Assembly (NCBI GenBank): GCA_947311845.1
Contig: CAMZMU010000116.1
Coordinates: 1,361,492 to 1,425,491, forward strand
DNA: 64,000 nt
Direction of reading: 5' to 3'
From: Poa pratensis
Taxonomy: Eukaryota; Streptophyta; Magnoliopsida; Poales; Poaceae
How positions within the stretch are numbered: position 1 is the stretch's first letter; each line of letters starts with the position of its first letter. The notes under the pieces were generated by a model. It was not told where the DNA came from. It was given only the letters and a program-made list of their open reading frames with translations, and made no database searches. The position numbers were made by a program, and so were the translations under genes. Of the stretch, positions 1 through 10,757 are shown in pieces.

Positions 1-944
1 TAATCTGCTTTCCGACCTCGTCTGTCTGTTGACAGTAAAGTTTTATCGTGCGTTGGTATGTTCCGATGCAAGTTACTCCCTTGACCCGTCAAGACTTTCC
101 ACTTCGTCTCGATAGAAGAAACAAACTCTAGTACCTTGTCCACTTCTCGGACCAGGTCAAGGTATTGTAATCCGCAGAATGAGGGCCTTGTCTAGCTTTT
201 GGTTCTGCTCCACCTTAGAGTGTCACACTCTTGGATATCAGGGTATCGAGCTAAGTAGCATGATCCTCTTGATGAAGTGATGCTCTTACTCCTCGTTACT
301 CTCCGTGTTCCGAGTGACTTGTCACTCGAGAAGGATAAGTCGTGAGCAATGATGTGGCTATCGGATATTCTTAGCAGTTCTTACTGTGCGGAAATCCAGG
401 GATATCCATTGCCCTCCTTAGCAGGATGGGTTAGCCGATCAATAAGCTGCGTTTGACAGTGCTACCAAGTCCGTCGGCTTTGATGCACTCCCTCGGTCAA
501 AGAGCTAGGTTCACACCGAAGCTCCCAAGACCACCTCGTTGTGCCTTGAAAGGCATAATCCTCTCTTGAACTCAAGATCCCCCGGTATGTCTTGATATCC
601 TGTAGGTGGATCGAGATATTCTAGTCAATAATGCAAATGCAGAAGATTCCTGGAACGGTATATCGTGATATCCTATATGTGGATCGTGATATTCCGGAGG
701 TCTTTCCAGAAGTATCGCCAGGTTGTCACCTGACCGTGATGTGAGCTTATGAGTAAGCTGGTTCTCTGAACAACTCCTTTCTCCAAGAAAATCGTGCTGG
801 ATGTCCAGAATTATTAGGTTGAGCTTAAACAACTTGGAGAGTTGAAAGACAAGAGCTCTATCCCGATATAGTTCCTTTCTCAAAGGGATGTCTAGTCTGT
901 CCGTGTTGAAGTGAGGTGGTATCTCCTTTGTGGATATGCTATCC

Positions 945-1120
945 TCCAAATCTTTGGATTTGAATTGGGCTATCGTCAAATCAAACTCAGACCTACCTAC
1001 CTGAATGTGTTAGTCTGACCAATACTTATGCCCCGTTCATGTGACATATGAGTCTACCGTCTTGGAGTATTTGGATAAGTTTGTTGTTGAGCCCATCAAC
1101 TACATTCTTATCTTCTCCAG
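945..1120 (+). pseudogene. Reverse transcriptase relic with destroyed active site
   Basis: In one frame the sequence reads ELGYRQIKLRP, matching the conserved RT block usually written D-L-R-S-G-Y-H-Q-I-x-I. Shifting frame, it reads LTNTYAPFM and then YLDKFVVEPINYILIFS, which corresponds to the LTNAPxxFM and FVVVFIDDIL blocks. The catalytic Asp-Asp pair is replaced by Asn-Tyr and a stop lies between the blocks, so the enzyme cannot work. A further relic at 1336-1420 (LEDFIYASKPLIELSQKE) matches the region joining RT to RNase H. Confidence 0.7.
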
Positions 1121-2290
1121 GTTTGAGGTGATGTATATGAGATATTGGGCATGAGCATTGGAAAATTGTTGGAACTAACTTTGTGTCATCACAAAGTATG
1201 TTTTCTGGAGTTAGAAGTGACTTTCCCTGGTTCACGTGCAATTGCTGAAAGATGTCGCCGTGGATCTGAGTGAATTGTCTGGTTTCCTCCCAATCATTTC
1301 AACTTGATCGTGCATGTGTAGAACATTCTCGGAATGGTATGTCGTTACCTCCATTCCTTGAAGATTTTATCTATGCATCCAAGCCACTGATTGAATTGTC
1401 CCAGAAAGAGAGGAAGTCTGAGAACTTCTTTATCTTCTACTGGTGTTTCCCATCATGAACTAAATCGTGTCTCGTTGCAAGTAAATAGAGCAGGGCCGCT
1501 GTCTCCTGACAAGTTGCTAATCCGCGAGTTCCGCAATCTCATTTCCTCCTTTGGAGTTTGACCTCGTAGTCCACCTCTTGGGGTCCTAGCCACAGTAATC
1601 CGTTGGTATGCACTGCAAAGCTTCCTATTCCTACCGGTGCTGAGTCTGAAGTATCTCTACACTTCCCAGATTTGACTCACAATCAGAAACAATAGTTGGT
1701 GATCCTCAAGAAGCTTGTCCTCGATGTCTGGAAAATCAAGAAGTGTTCCCCATACTAACGTTTGCGGAGTTTCTGAAGTTCTCTCGATCTAGCTTTCCGA
1801 TCCTTCTCCAGTGATCTGGAATGCTCCTCCGTGAGGAAAGTTCTACTCAAGTTGTTGGTAGAAGTTGCCTCTTCATATGTTTGAATCTTGTTGAACCTCC
1901 GTCTTCAGAAACTTAAGACCTTGTGCAAAGTTCATATTCTGAATCTTGAGAAAACAGTGGTCTACCAACTGGAAAATTCTTATCAATCTCCCGTCACTCG
2001 CATGTGTCTCCTAACTGTCAAATCAAGGGATGCTTGAAGTCTCATCCTAAGTTCTACTAGGAGGTACTCGGTCGTTGTGTTTACATAGACCTATCCTCCC
2101 GGTGAGGTTTCCTTCTTTCCGATGGTGTACGTTGGTAGTGACCTCGAAGTGAAGCCGATGAAGATCCTCATGATGTCCTTGATCAACCTCTTCAAGAAAG
2201 AAGTCACCTGAAGCGAGAAGATCGTGTAGTACCGTTATAACCCCTTTTTCCCTCTTTCCTACTCCAAGAATCTCGGGACGAGATTCCTGT

Positions 2291-2303
2291 AAGGAGGGTA
2301 GAG
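2291..2303 (+). other. Polypurine tract before the 3' LTR
   Basis: The run AAGGAGGGTAGAG lies directly before the TG of the 3' LTR, where plus-strand DNA priming occurs in LTR retrotransposons. It follows the degraded end of pol. Confidence 0.6.
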
Positions 2304-2304
2304 T

Positions 2305-5300
2305 TGTAACAGCCCAAAGTTCGGAAACCATAAAACCCGAGTAAAATTTCCACTTTTGATTGCATTGCAGCATGGCATGCTCATTTAAATTGCTTAAGTT
2401 GAATAAAGCAACACATGGAAATTTAAAACAAAGGAAGCAAATCCTTCCCAAAAATTTGCAAACCAAATACGTTACTCAAATTGGCAAAACCAATTGTTCT
2501 TGAGTTCCCAAATTGTCCAGGAAGCTCCAAGAGTTCCAAATAAAATAATTGCAAACTATTTGGATTTGTAAAATAAAATAATTGGAGAGAAACTAAAATT
2601 GCCTGTGGGCAATTTCTATTTTATTTTCCTAACAAATGAGTTTCAAATATTATGGAAAAATTAGGGGAGCTTCATATCAATATAAGGAGGCTACCCAAAA
2701 ATTTACATAATTTTTGGAAAAGTATAAATGCCTCAAATAATTCAAAAACCGTGCTGGATATTTTAATCCAGTGCAGAAAAGGACCTTTCGGTGAATAGGA
2801 AAATGCAGCCAGGGGCTAGTCTGTGATGGAAAAGAACTGCCAGGGGCCTTTTTGTAAATCGGTCATCCCCTTCTCTGTAGCGACCGCGCGCGCGCTCGCG
2901 CCGCACGGCACCGCGCCGGGCCCCCTACTCTCTGCTCTCTCGCTGCAAGGAGCACAAGCAGCACGCCGCGCCTCACCTGCCCACTCCTCTCTCCCTAGAT
3001 ATTCCCTCCCTTTTCTTCTCCCCCTGAGCTCTCCCCATGGCCGAGCCGAGCCATGGCTGCCGTCACGCATCGCCGTCGACTGAGACCTCCCGGAGCGAAT
3101 CGAAGCGCGTCACCACCTTCGCCTCGTCGTCCTCTTCGTCCTCGTGCAAGGAATCGCCGCGGGATCGCCCGCAACGCCGCCGCCGAGCTCGTCTTCTCCA
3201 CCTCCGTCCGCCGCGCTCCGAGGAAGCTCGCCGTAGCTCCGGTCCACCTCGTCCTCCTCCGAGCACACCCCTGCGTCGAGGGTGAGCACGCCGTCCTCCG
3301 GGACATCCTCTTCTTCCTCCTCCTTCTCTAAAGCCTCGCTTTCGAGCGAGAGGCCGCTCGGCCGTCCGCCTTGGCCGCCGCCATGTCTAGCAAGAAGGTG
3401 AGCCGTGCGCCGTCTTCCTCTGCTTCGGCACGTGCACTGGTTCAACACCACTCCCGCACCTGTTCGCACCCCACCACACGCACGGAGAGCCTCCGAATCG
3501 TGGGCGTCGCCGGCGGAAGTTCGTCGCCGTTGCGACTGGAACCATGGTCTGGAGCTTAGTGTCGAGGTTCAGTTTCGTCAGTTAAAATCAGTGGTGTTGT
3601 AACTCTAAATTAAAACGGATCCCTAATCTAACATGAGCACCTCAGCAGCCCAGTGGCAACAGCCACACCGCACCACCGCGCGCGACGCGGGATCGAATCC
3701 CAGCAGACGCAAAGCGCCCCCTTTTTCCTTCGTTTTTCTCACGCGTGGACCGGCCGCCACGCCGGCCTGACCGGGCCACAGGCCGGTCGCCTCGGGCCAT
3801 TAGCCGGCCTTGGGCCGGCCCAAACCGGGCGGGAGGCCGGGCCTCTCTGGACCTTGGCCGGCCTGTAAACCGGCCCAACCGGGCTGTGGGCCGGCTACAC
3901 AGTTTTTCCAGTTTCCTTTTCTTTTGTTTTACAAATGCAATAACTATTGTTTGGTTCATCCGATTTTGGTGTACAATATATCAAAGTGATCAGCAACTCC
4001 AATGCGATCTAACCATGCTAAGATCACATCATGACAACAACTTTTCTCCGTGATGTCAATCGATAATCGGTGACAAGGAATTAAATGCAAATAATTATTT
4101 AATTCACTAATTATCCATCGGTACTCGGAAATTTACAAATGAGGTACCAAAATGATCGGGAGAACAAAACATATCTAATCATGCCATGTTCATGCATATT
4201 TGAGCCACTTCTTGGTAATGTGATAATGGATGAACAATGTGGTCATTAAGCTAAATATGGGGTTGCTTCCAAATAATTGCACTAATTATTTGGCTCTCCA
4301 TTTAATTTTGCTAGATAAACTAAATGATGCCATCTTTGCATAAACTTGTCATGTCATCATGTGGTTGTGCATTGCATGGTACACATGAGTGGTGATTGAT
4401 TTGTTTTTCCGTTGTGTGCTTCGATAGATCCAGCAGACGGGGTTCCACCTCAATACCCCGCCGAACAGTACTACTAGCACTCTGAACAAGGCAAGCGTAA
4501 TCCCCCCTCTGAGCATATCTTATCCTATTTTCCGCAAATATTTTCTCCACTATAATATTGCATGCGGTTCTAAATGTCTTTTGTTTGGATTAGAGTATCC
4601 TATAGAATGCATTAAGGTTCCTTATGCCATTTACCTGTTTTCCCCTCCTAAATACCATAGGTTGTATTGTTGGCTATGAAATGTTTAGCTATGCTAGTTG
4701 ATGCTTAGCCATGCTTAGCTAAAATGCCTAGAGGTACTATGATGGTACAATGTTGGAAACAGGTGCGAAATGAGTTGATGGTGGAGAATTGTGGTAATGG
4801 ATAATAACATGATAAAAGGCGGGGATGAGAGGCCACTTTGGTATGGTGGTGTTTTGTCTCGTTCTCGTCGCCTAGGTGCGAGTTCTGTACCTCTTGAACC
4901 AAGACGAGCGTGCAACCATGCGTGAGGCCTATGCAATTGCAGGAACCCTCATAGACTAAATAACTCGAGCGAGGCTAGCCAGGGTCCTCTAGTTCGGGCT
5001 TCCATTTGCGCGTGCGTGATGATGGTGGTTGAACTGGGATGAGGATTGTGGTGTTAGGAAAATAAGTGGCCGTGGGGCAGGGTGTTGGAGGAGGCACCAA
5101 ACCCGTCCTACCGCCACTGATGATCCTAGAAAGTCTTTAACGAGGGAGAAGTCGACACTGCTCCCACCCAGCCGGCTTTCCAAGGAAGAGAGCTAATTGT
5201 ACAGGCAATGGGCCGGACGGTACGCGTGGCGAAGGAGCTGGAGCCCCTCGGGACTCCGGGGACTTCCACTTTGTACACCCCTGCAGGGTTAAATCTTTTC

Positions 5301-6066
5301 GAAAAGCCGTGTCCGCGGTTATGGACGACTTGGGAATGGACGATGATCATAGAATAACTTTAACGGAATGATTAAAACTTGAGTACTAAAGGTACTACTA
5401 ATAACCCAAGGTTAACTTCCTCGAGGGTGATTCGGGGAGGTGCCTAGTAGATAGGTGATGAAAATGGTGATGGTTATGATGGAAATGGTTACCAGAAAAG
5501 AGTTACTTCTTACCCCTTTTCAAAATAATCTGATTAGTCGATGCCATGGAGTTATGTCTTTTTAAAATAAAATCAGCTTTATGCAAAATAGCCATAAAAC
5601 CTTGAAAGCCAATCATCGAGCATATATTAGCTCTTAATCTTGCGAGTTCGTCGAACTCAACGTCGTTTGCTTATTTTCAGGAGAGGACTTCACCGCCCTC
5701 GAATGTGGGTTCTTTGTGGACGTCGACGAGTAGTCTGGGGTTCCCAGGTGGCAGCTTGGGACATCCCGGAACAGCTGGCGCTGGTTGTTTATTTGCAGGC
5801 CTCTTAGGCCATAAGTTGGTTCTTGTTGTTTAGAACAACACACTTCGCTTCCGCATGTTGTAATGTTGGTTCTGTGACCTCTGGTTGTCAGTTGCTATCT
5901 TTCTCTATTATAAGAGTTGAACTATATGATTTGTGTCGTAGAGTCTGTGATGTGCCAGTTGTTCCACAAGTCTTGATCTCTCTGTTATGCCTTGATAGTG
6001 TGTCTGGTGGTATCGGATAACCGGGGACACAGTATCACTGTATAGCAGTCGGGTCGGGGCGCCACA
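2305..6066 (+). repeat. 3' LTR of the Gypsy element (about 3.76 kb)
   Basis: The LTR starts TGTAACAGCCC right after the polypurine tract and ends GGGGCGCCACA, giving TG...CA termini. Its length fits the long LTRs of this chromovirus group in Triticeae. The several GC-rich frames inside (2816-3602, 3642-4053) have no recognisable domain and are treated as LTR noise. The target-site duplication cannot be checked because the 5' LTR is outside the window; the 3' flank begins GCGGC. Confidence 0.65.
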
Positions 6067-7056
6067 GCGGCCAACCCCCAACTACCCGCATTCATGGCGG
6101 TCCGGACACCACTATATCTACCGGCGACGCCGAAACCCTAATCCACATCCACATCCGCCGCCGGAACCCTAGTTCATCCACATCCACCATGCCTCGCCGC
6201 CTCCCCACCATCTTCGCCAGGATGACGGCGGAAAAGCTGAGGCAGCAGGCCCAAATCCGAGCTCAGGCTGAGGCGGATGCGGCGGCGGAGGCGGATTCGG
6301 AGTCGTCGGCCGTCGGATACTTCATGGTCTCCGACGACGCCGAGATCGTCGACATCACCGGCTCGGAGTTCATCCAGGATGAGGATGAGAGGATGCGCGT
6401 CCGCGCGGAGGCGGAGCACGAAGCCCGACGCGCGGCGGCAGTCGAACGGCAGGCGGCAGCCTGCGCGGCCGAAGCGCTTCACAGCCGGGCGGAGGCGGCG
6501 GCCGAAGCGCATCGCGCTCGGGTACGCGCTGCGACGGAGCGGTGGAGAGCTCAGGCGGAGGCGGAAGAGGGCCGGATCCGCGAGGAGGCGCTGCGCAACG
6601 ACGATGCGGCGGAGCACCGTGCGGCGGAGGCGCAGCTGAAGGCGGAGGCGGCGGACCGCCTCTTCATGAGGCAGATGAGGAACCGCTCCGGGTTCCTCGA
6701 CAAGCAGTTCGAGGCGGAGGCGGCGATTCGTGAAGGCCGCCCTTACGCCGGGGCCTCCTCCTCCTCTTCGTTCGGGTTCTTCTCCGACTCCGAGCAGGGT
6801 TCTTGCCCGGCTCCGGCCGGCAGTGCGGGACGGGGCGGCTCCGCCGGCGCAGCGGCAACGGTCATCGTCCTCTCCGATGACGAGTAGCAAATGCGGACGT
6901 GTTGCATGCCTTTGTAGTAATATGTCAACTAGAAAAGAGGAGTGTGGTTGTAGGAGCATGTTTTTAGGGGTTGTCCGGTCACCCTCCGCGGACGCGTCCG
7001 GATGCGTCCGGGCGCAGTATGTGGTCCGATTTTGGGGGGTGCGGTTGGAGATGCTC
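6067..7056. mobile_element. Harbinger-type non-autonomous element, right part
   Basis: The right end reads TTGGAGATGCTC followed by TTA. This matches the inverted terminus GAGCATCTCC...GGAGATG(C/T)TC of a Harbinger/Tourist-like family also present at 36516-37308, and TTA is the usual 3-bp target site. The left end is missing. The Gypsy LTR ends exactly where this piece begins, so the retrotransposon probably inserted into the Harbinger element and the left part lies beyond the window. Both family members carry an ORF beginning Met-Pro-Arg-Arg. Confidence 0.5.
6189..6887 (+). CDS. Ala/Glu/Arg-rich coiled-coil protein of unknown function (232 aa)
   Basis: An uninterrupted ATG-started frame with a TATA-like ACTATATCTA about 75 bp upstream and a GCCGCC-rich leader. 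Residues 15-175 are dominated by Ala, Glu, Arg and Gln in long charged stretches and should form an extended helix or coiled coil. The C-terminal 50 residues are Ser/Gly-rich and end in the acidic VIVLSDDE. I see no catalytic motif, signal peptide or membrane segment. Because it lies inside a Harbinger-type element and has a shorter relative at 36847, it is probably element-borne cargo or a derived ORF, not a conserved host gene. Expression is unknown. Confidence 0.45.
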   Translation: MPRRLPTIFARMTAEKLRQQAQIRAQAEADAAAEADSESSAVGYFMVSDDAEIVDITGSEFIQDEDERMRVRAEAEHEARRAAAVERQAAACAAEALHSRAEAAAEAHRARVRAATERWRAQAEAEEGRIREEALRNDDAAEHRAAEAQLKAEAADRLFMRQMRNRSGFLDKQFEAEAAIREGRPYAGASSSSSFGFFSDSEQGSCPAPAGSAGRGGSAGAAATVIVLSDDE

Positions 7057-7109
7057 TTAGGTTGTATCTCAAAAGGACAAAGGACTAACTAGCTGGCGTA
7101 GAAGAACAT

Positions 7110-8104
7110 GGGACTGAATCGAGGCCACACCTTTGGAAATAAAACGGTTCATGAACCTGCGACACGCGACCCTCTGTCATTTTCTCATTACTCTTTTTAC
7201 AGGTCGGATCATTTCGTGCGCCCCACCTCTCTGCTCCTCTCCTCTCTTGAGAGTCGACTCCCGTTTCCAGTTCCCGTCCCCGGCTCGCTCCCCTATCCTC
7301 TCCGGCGGCGCTGCCGTCCAGCGTGGACAAGGATGTGTAGCGCGGGCTGTAAATAGTAGATCTAGGTTTTGGTTAGCCTCCGTGCTTGCGTTCGCCTGTA
7401 TGGCGTCTTTCTCCCCCCTCGGCTGGTCTTCGGCGACTCGCAGCGACGCGGGAGCCTGTTCTTCTCTTTTCTGCAGGTCAGATCCGCGGTGGATTTCTTG
7501 CAGAGCTGGAGAAGGACGAAGCCGATTCAATAAAATCGCAGGCCGTATCGCCTGCTTTGCGGATCGAGGGATGCGGTGGTGGATTCTTCCCCTGGCCGGC
7601 CGTGGTGGTGAGGAGCGGAAGACAAGCTGCTGTTCTTCCTCTACATCGGTGAAGTGGGTCTTGCTGCTTCTTGCAGCTTTTTCCTGTTCCCCTTTCATGG
7701 TGTTCATGCGAGCTGCGAGATTCGTCTTCGGTGGCGAAGCCGGCTCAACATCCTGCTCAAGTCGGGGCGTGCCCCCCGCCGATACTCCATCTTCGATGCC
7801 AAGATCTTGTTGTGATTGGCAAGTGGCAGATGCGGCGACTTCAACGGGATTGACTTCCCAATCGGCTTGTGCAGGTGACTCAGCGGCCTCCTTGTTCTTC
7901 CTCGTCTTCTTCGGGGATCGGTGCTGCGACGGCGAGGTCAAGGACGGCTGCGGAAATGGAGATACAGAAGCTCCCAGGGATGTGTGCGTGTTTTCTTTTT
8001 TCCTTGGGGTGTTTTCTGTAAAAGTGGGACAGCTGGACTGTCCCTGGATGCATCCGGTGTACTTTGTTGATTATTAATCAGATACAGTTGTTTCAAAAAA
8101 AAAA
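7110..8104 (+). mobile_element. A-tailed retroposon-like block
   Basis: A GC-rich block that ends in a pure A run (8095-8104) after an AT-rich tail. Overlapping frames of 314 aa (plus) and 254 aa (minus) exist but neither shows a known domain. The plan (GC-rich 5' part, about 1 kb, terminal A-run, no convincing protein) matches two retroposons at 41810 and 57971 that have clear target-site duplications. Here I found no flanking duplication, so the call is tentative. Confidence 0.35.
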
Positions 8105-9030
8105 GCACCTCCTACGGCGCTGTCTCCGGGGCCCCTATCTGGCCGCGGCGGCCGCGAGGACCACCCGCACGGGCAGCCAGCGGCACCATAACCGGAAGCG
8201 TCCCAGCAAGGTTAGCCTCCGGAGAAGATAGGGGATCACGGGCAGGGAGCTTCAGGGCACGAGGAAGACGAAATAGTGGTCGACGAGGACCAGCCGCTCA
8301 CCCTGAGCACGATAGAATGGACAGCGAAGCCGAGGGAGGTCGAATAACGGAAGGGCACGGCGGCGATGAATCCGGCGTGCCTCCGCCGCCCCAGCACGCG
8401 AGAGTGCATGGATATGGAGAGGGCGCGATGGCCGAGCTTCCCGTGTGCGCCGATTTGTCCAGGGAGCAGCGTTACGGTGGGGGCGCGCGTCGGCGGCGGC
8501 AGCGACCTCCCCGTCGCGCGCGAGAGAGAAAGGGAAAGGGGGATTCTGCTGACGTTTTTGCAGGAAAGTCCGTCGTTTTTTGTCAATTTGCAAAGAGGTC
8601 CACCGTAGTGTTAAAATTTGGAAGGCTGGGTAATTTTTGGCTTTGCGGGTTTGTCTTTGCAAATTTGGTTGCGCCAAAATTCGTGCGCGGCTTGTGATTG
8701 GTAGAAAGTCCCGAGCTACAGTGTCGCACGGGTTTGGGACGATCTGGACCGTCCGTGGCGTGTATCGGACGGGCAGCGTTCAAAGGGCGACGTGGACAGT
8801 GGATTTGAGGGTGAATCTGACCAACTTTTATATATAGTACCCATGCCACCTTCTTTCCCTTGTAAGTCCGTTGATTGTTGGGTATATGACACCACACCAA
8901 GATATGTACCTCTCAAAAAACGTACTGTACACGTGATTGTGTATTTGTTTGTTTGTTTATTTATTTGTTATAAATTATTGTATGAGATACTTCTTACTAG
9001 TTGATAAACAGAGGCTAATGGGAATATTAT
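8105..9030. other. No supported gene; GC-rich then AT-rich intergenic DNA
   Basis: The GC-rich segment 8110-8560 gives several overlapping frames on both strands without a domain. From about 8560 the composition shifts to AT-rich, with TATATATA at 8829-8836. A start exon for the peptide-like exon at 9049 was sought here and not recognised. Confidence 0.4.
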
Positions 9031-9048
9031 TGTTTTTCTGTTCCGTAG

Positions 9049-9236
9049 GCACAACATCGCAAGACAGGGAAATGTTTAAAATCCGTTTTCGGTGCGTCCA
9101 GCAGTTGAAATTCTTCTGTTGTGAATTCATTGACAAATGTTATGTCAAACTCGATGAGTGCAAGGCTGCATGTCACACGCTTCTCCCTAGACCCAACGGG
9201 GACGACGATGGCGCCACTGCCTCCTATCTAATATGA
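9049..9236 (+). pseudogene. Cysteine-rich secreted peptide exon, MEG/ESF1-like (fragment)
   Basis: A splice-acceptor-like TTTTTCTGTTCCGTAG precedes a 62-codon exon ending in a stop. The cysteine pattern is C-x7-CC-x5-C-x6-C-x3-C, centred on CCEFIDKCYVKLDECKAAC. The CC...CY....(D/E)EC...C core is typical of small secreted maternally expressed (MEG) and embryo-surrounding-factor-like peptides of grasses. Those genes normally have a first exon for a signal peptide; none is recognisable within about 300 bp upstream, so this may be an orphan second exon. The family assignment rests on cysteine spacing only. Confidence 0.35.
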
Positions 9237-9239
9237 ACA

Positions 9240-10480
9240 TATAGATTTGCATGACGATGAATATATAGTTGATAATAATAAATGTTATAAGGTTTGTGTC
9301 TCATAAGTTGAGAAATAAGTTAGGAGTATATATAATTGTCTACATTCACGAATGTCCTGTCGATGTAAGGCAACTCTTTTCGGATTTTTTTCCTGAGACA
9401 CCTCTAAGCTAACGGATATCTCCATCAACAATCCTCCATGTTCGAAAATGTAAGACGGAGAATAAAAATCATCTCTCTACGAAATAGTTAGATCCAATAT
9501 CTTTCTGGGTTGAAATTTCAGATGAGAATGGGTCTTTGTGATTGTGAATATGACAATTTTTGTGATTCCCAGAGCAAGTAAGATATCAAGATGGGGTTAA
9601 AGCTAAAATTTGAACATCACGTGCTATGCCCTGTGTGGCACTTCCTCCATTCCTATGAATAAGGCGCACGCCGAACGAGACGGACAGTCTGCATTCTTGC
9701 ATATGAGCGAGGAAAGGATTTCGTGAACCCGGGCCAGAAAGCGAGAGAAGGATAGGGAAGGGGGTGAGTAACACCGGGGCGAATGTCCGCCTACATGCTT
9801 AGGATAGCGAAAAAAGGTGCGGCGGCCCATGATTGGCCTTATGAGGTGTGGTTTTTTCACAAAGCGGCTGCCCTAAGCCTTGCGCATACCCTTTCAGCGC
9901 ACGTGGGGTCCATGTTTCAAAGCGCCAGGTCCCACCAACGATGTTTTAGCGAAGCCTTGTGTATTCTTAACCCGACGAGGTTTTAAAGAGACGACAATGG
10001 CCTAGCTTGTGCTGGTACCATCTTTGCCAGTTCTCTATTTCTGGTCGTGTAGTGTTTCTTCTTGTTGTTGTTCCAATTTATTTGTTTTATAGTGGTCTTG
10101 CTTTTCTTTTTTCCTTTTTCAAACATGAAATTCCTACTTGGGCTTGGCCTCCGAGTTTTTTTTTTGTGGTGGAGGTTGTGGCTTGCGGGCCATCGCCGGA
10201 AAGCTGTCCCACGATCGCCATCATCAACGGCTAGTCCGTTCACCATATTTGGATTCTGTTCCCATTCCTCCAACACGACTACTCCTCATAACTTGCTAAT
10301 TTAGTACTACTACTACTATAGTTTACTTACGGGAAACTTGAGTTGAGCCTAGATCCATCCATTTGAACTCATCAATTGCGTTGCATCCGTTCCGGTTTCG
10401 TCCAAGAATGATCAACAACAAAGACTCCACCAGTGACACTCATCTGCGAGCAAGATGATGATAAGCTGTAAGGCAGAGCC
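9240..10480. other. No gene seen; upstream region of the receptor kinase
   Basis: Low-complexity and AT-rich stretches with T-runs (10035-10165) and a CTACTACTACT run at 10307-10317. Short frames at 9586-9986 have no domains. I see no element termini. Confidence 0.4.
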
Positions 10481-10556
10481 ACTGTTCTGTTTTGCCTAAT
10501 CTCCCTACATGATCTTGCTCACTCGAACCTTTTTCGAAAAGCTACCTCCTCCAGTG

Positions 10557-10566
10557 GTGGGCCCAC
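10557..10566. promoter_or_regulatory. GTGGGCCCAC palindrome, TCP-type site
   Basis: A perfect 10-bp palindrome about 190 bp upstream of the receptor kinase start codon. GTGGGNCC is the consensus for class I TCP transcription factors, common in promoters of growth-related plant genes. A CT-rich leader (10684-10735) typical of plant 5' UTRs follows. The function is inferred from the motif only. Confidence 0.4.
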
Positions 10567-10757
10567 CTCTGACCGAGTGGCGGGACCGCCGACACGCTTG
10601 GACCCGCCGGTCAGCGGCGGCGCAGTGACCGGCCTGGGACTCCCCGTCAGCCCAACACATGCGCGTGCGCAAATAATTACCAAGCTTCTCCTCCACACCT
10701 CACTCTCACAGTCTCACTCCACTTCAAACAAACCCCTCCCAAACCCCCACCGCCGCC

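Larger units (their letters stand above)
1..2304 (+). mobile_element. Decayed internal (pol) part of a Gypsy LTR retrotransposon
   Basis: This is the 3' portion of the internal region of a chromovirus-like (Tekay/Del type) Ty3-Gypsy element read on the plus strand. No long frame remains, but pol landmarks appear in order in changing frames: a reverse transcriptase core near 945-1120, an RT/RNase H tether near 1336-1420, and a terminal LGDE-type ending (ISGRDS, about 2269-2286) just before the polypurine tract. The 5' LTR and gag lie outside the window. Many stops and frameshifts indicate an old copy. The lineage call is an inference from these motifs. Confidence 0.75.

Noticed and set aside
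2816..3602. Six overlapping GC-rich frames on both strands
   Set aside because: They lie inside the Gypsy LTR, have biased composition and show no domain.
7133..8077. 314-aa plus frame and 254-aa minus frame
   Set aside because: They overlap each other, have low-complexity composition and lie in an A-tailed retroposon-like block; no domain on either strand.
8236..8697. Several overlapping frames of about 80-140 aa
   Set aside because: GC-rich shadow frames on both strands without motif support.
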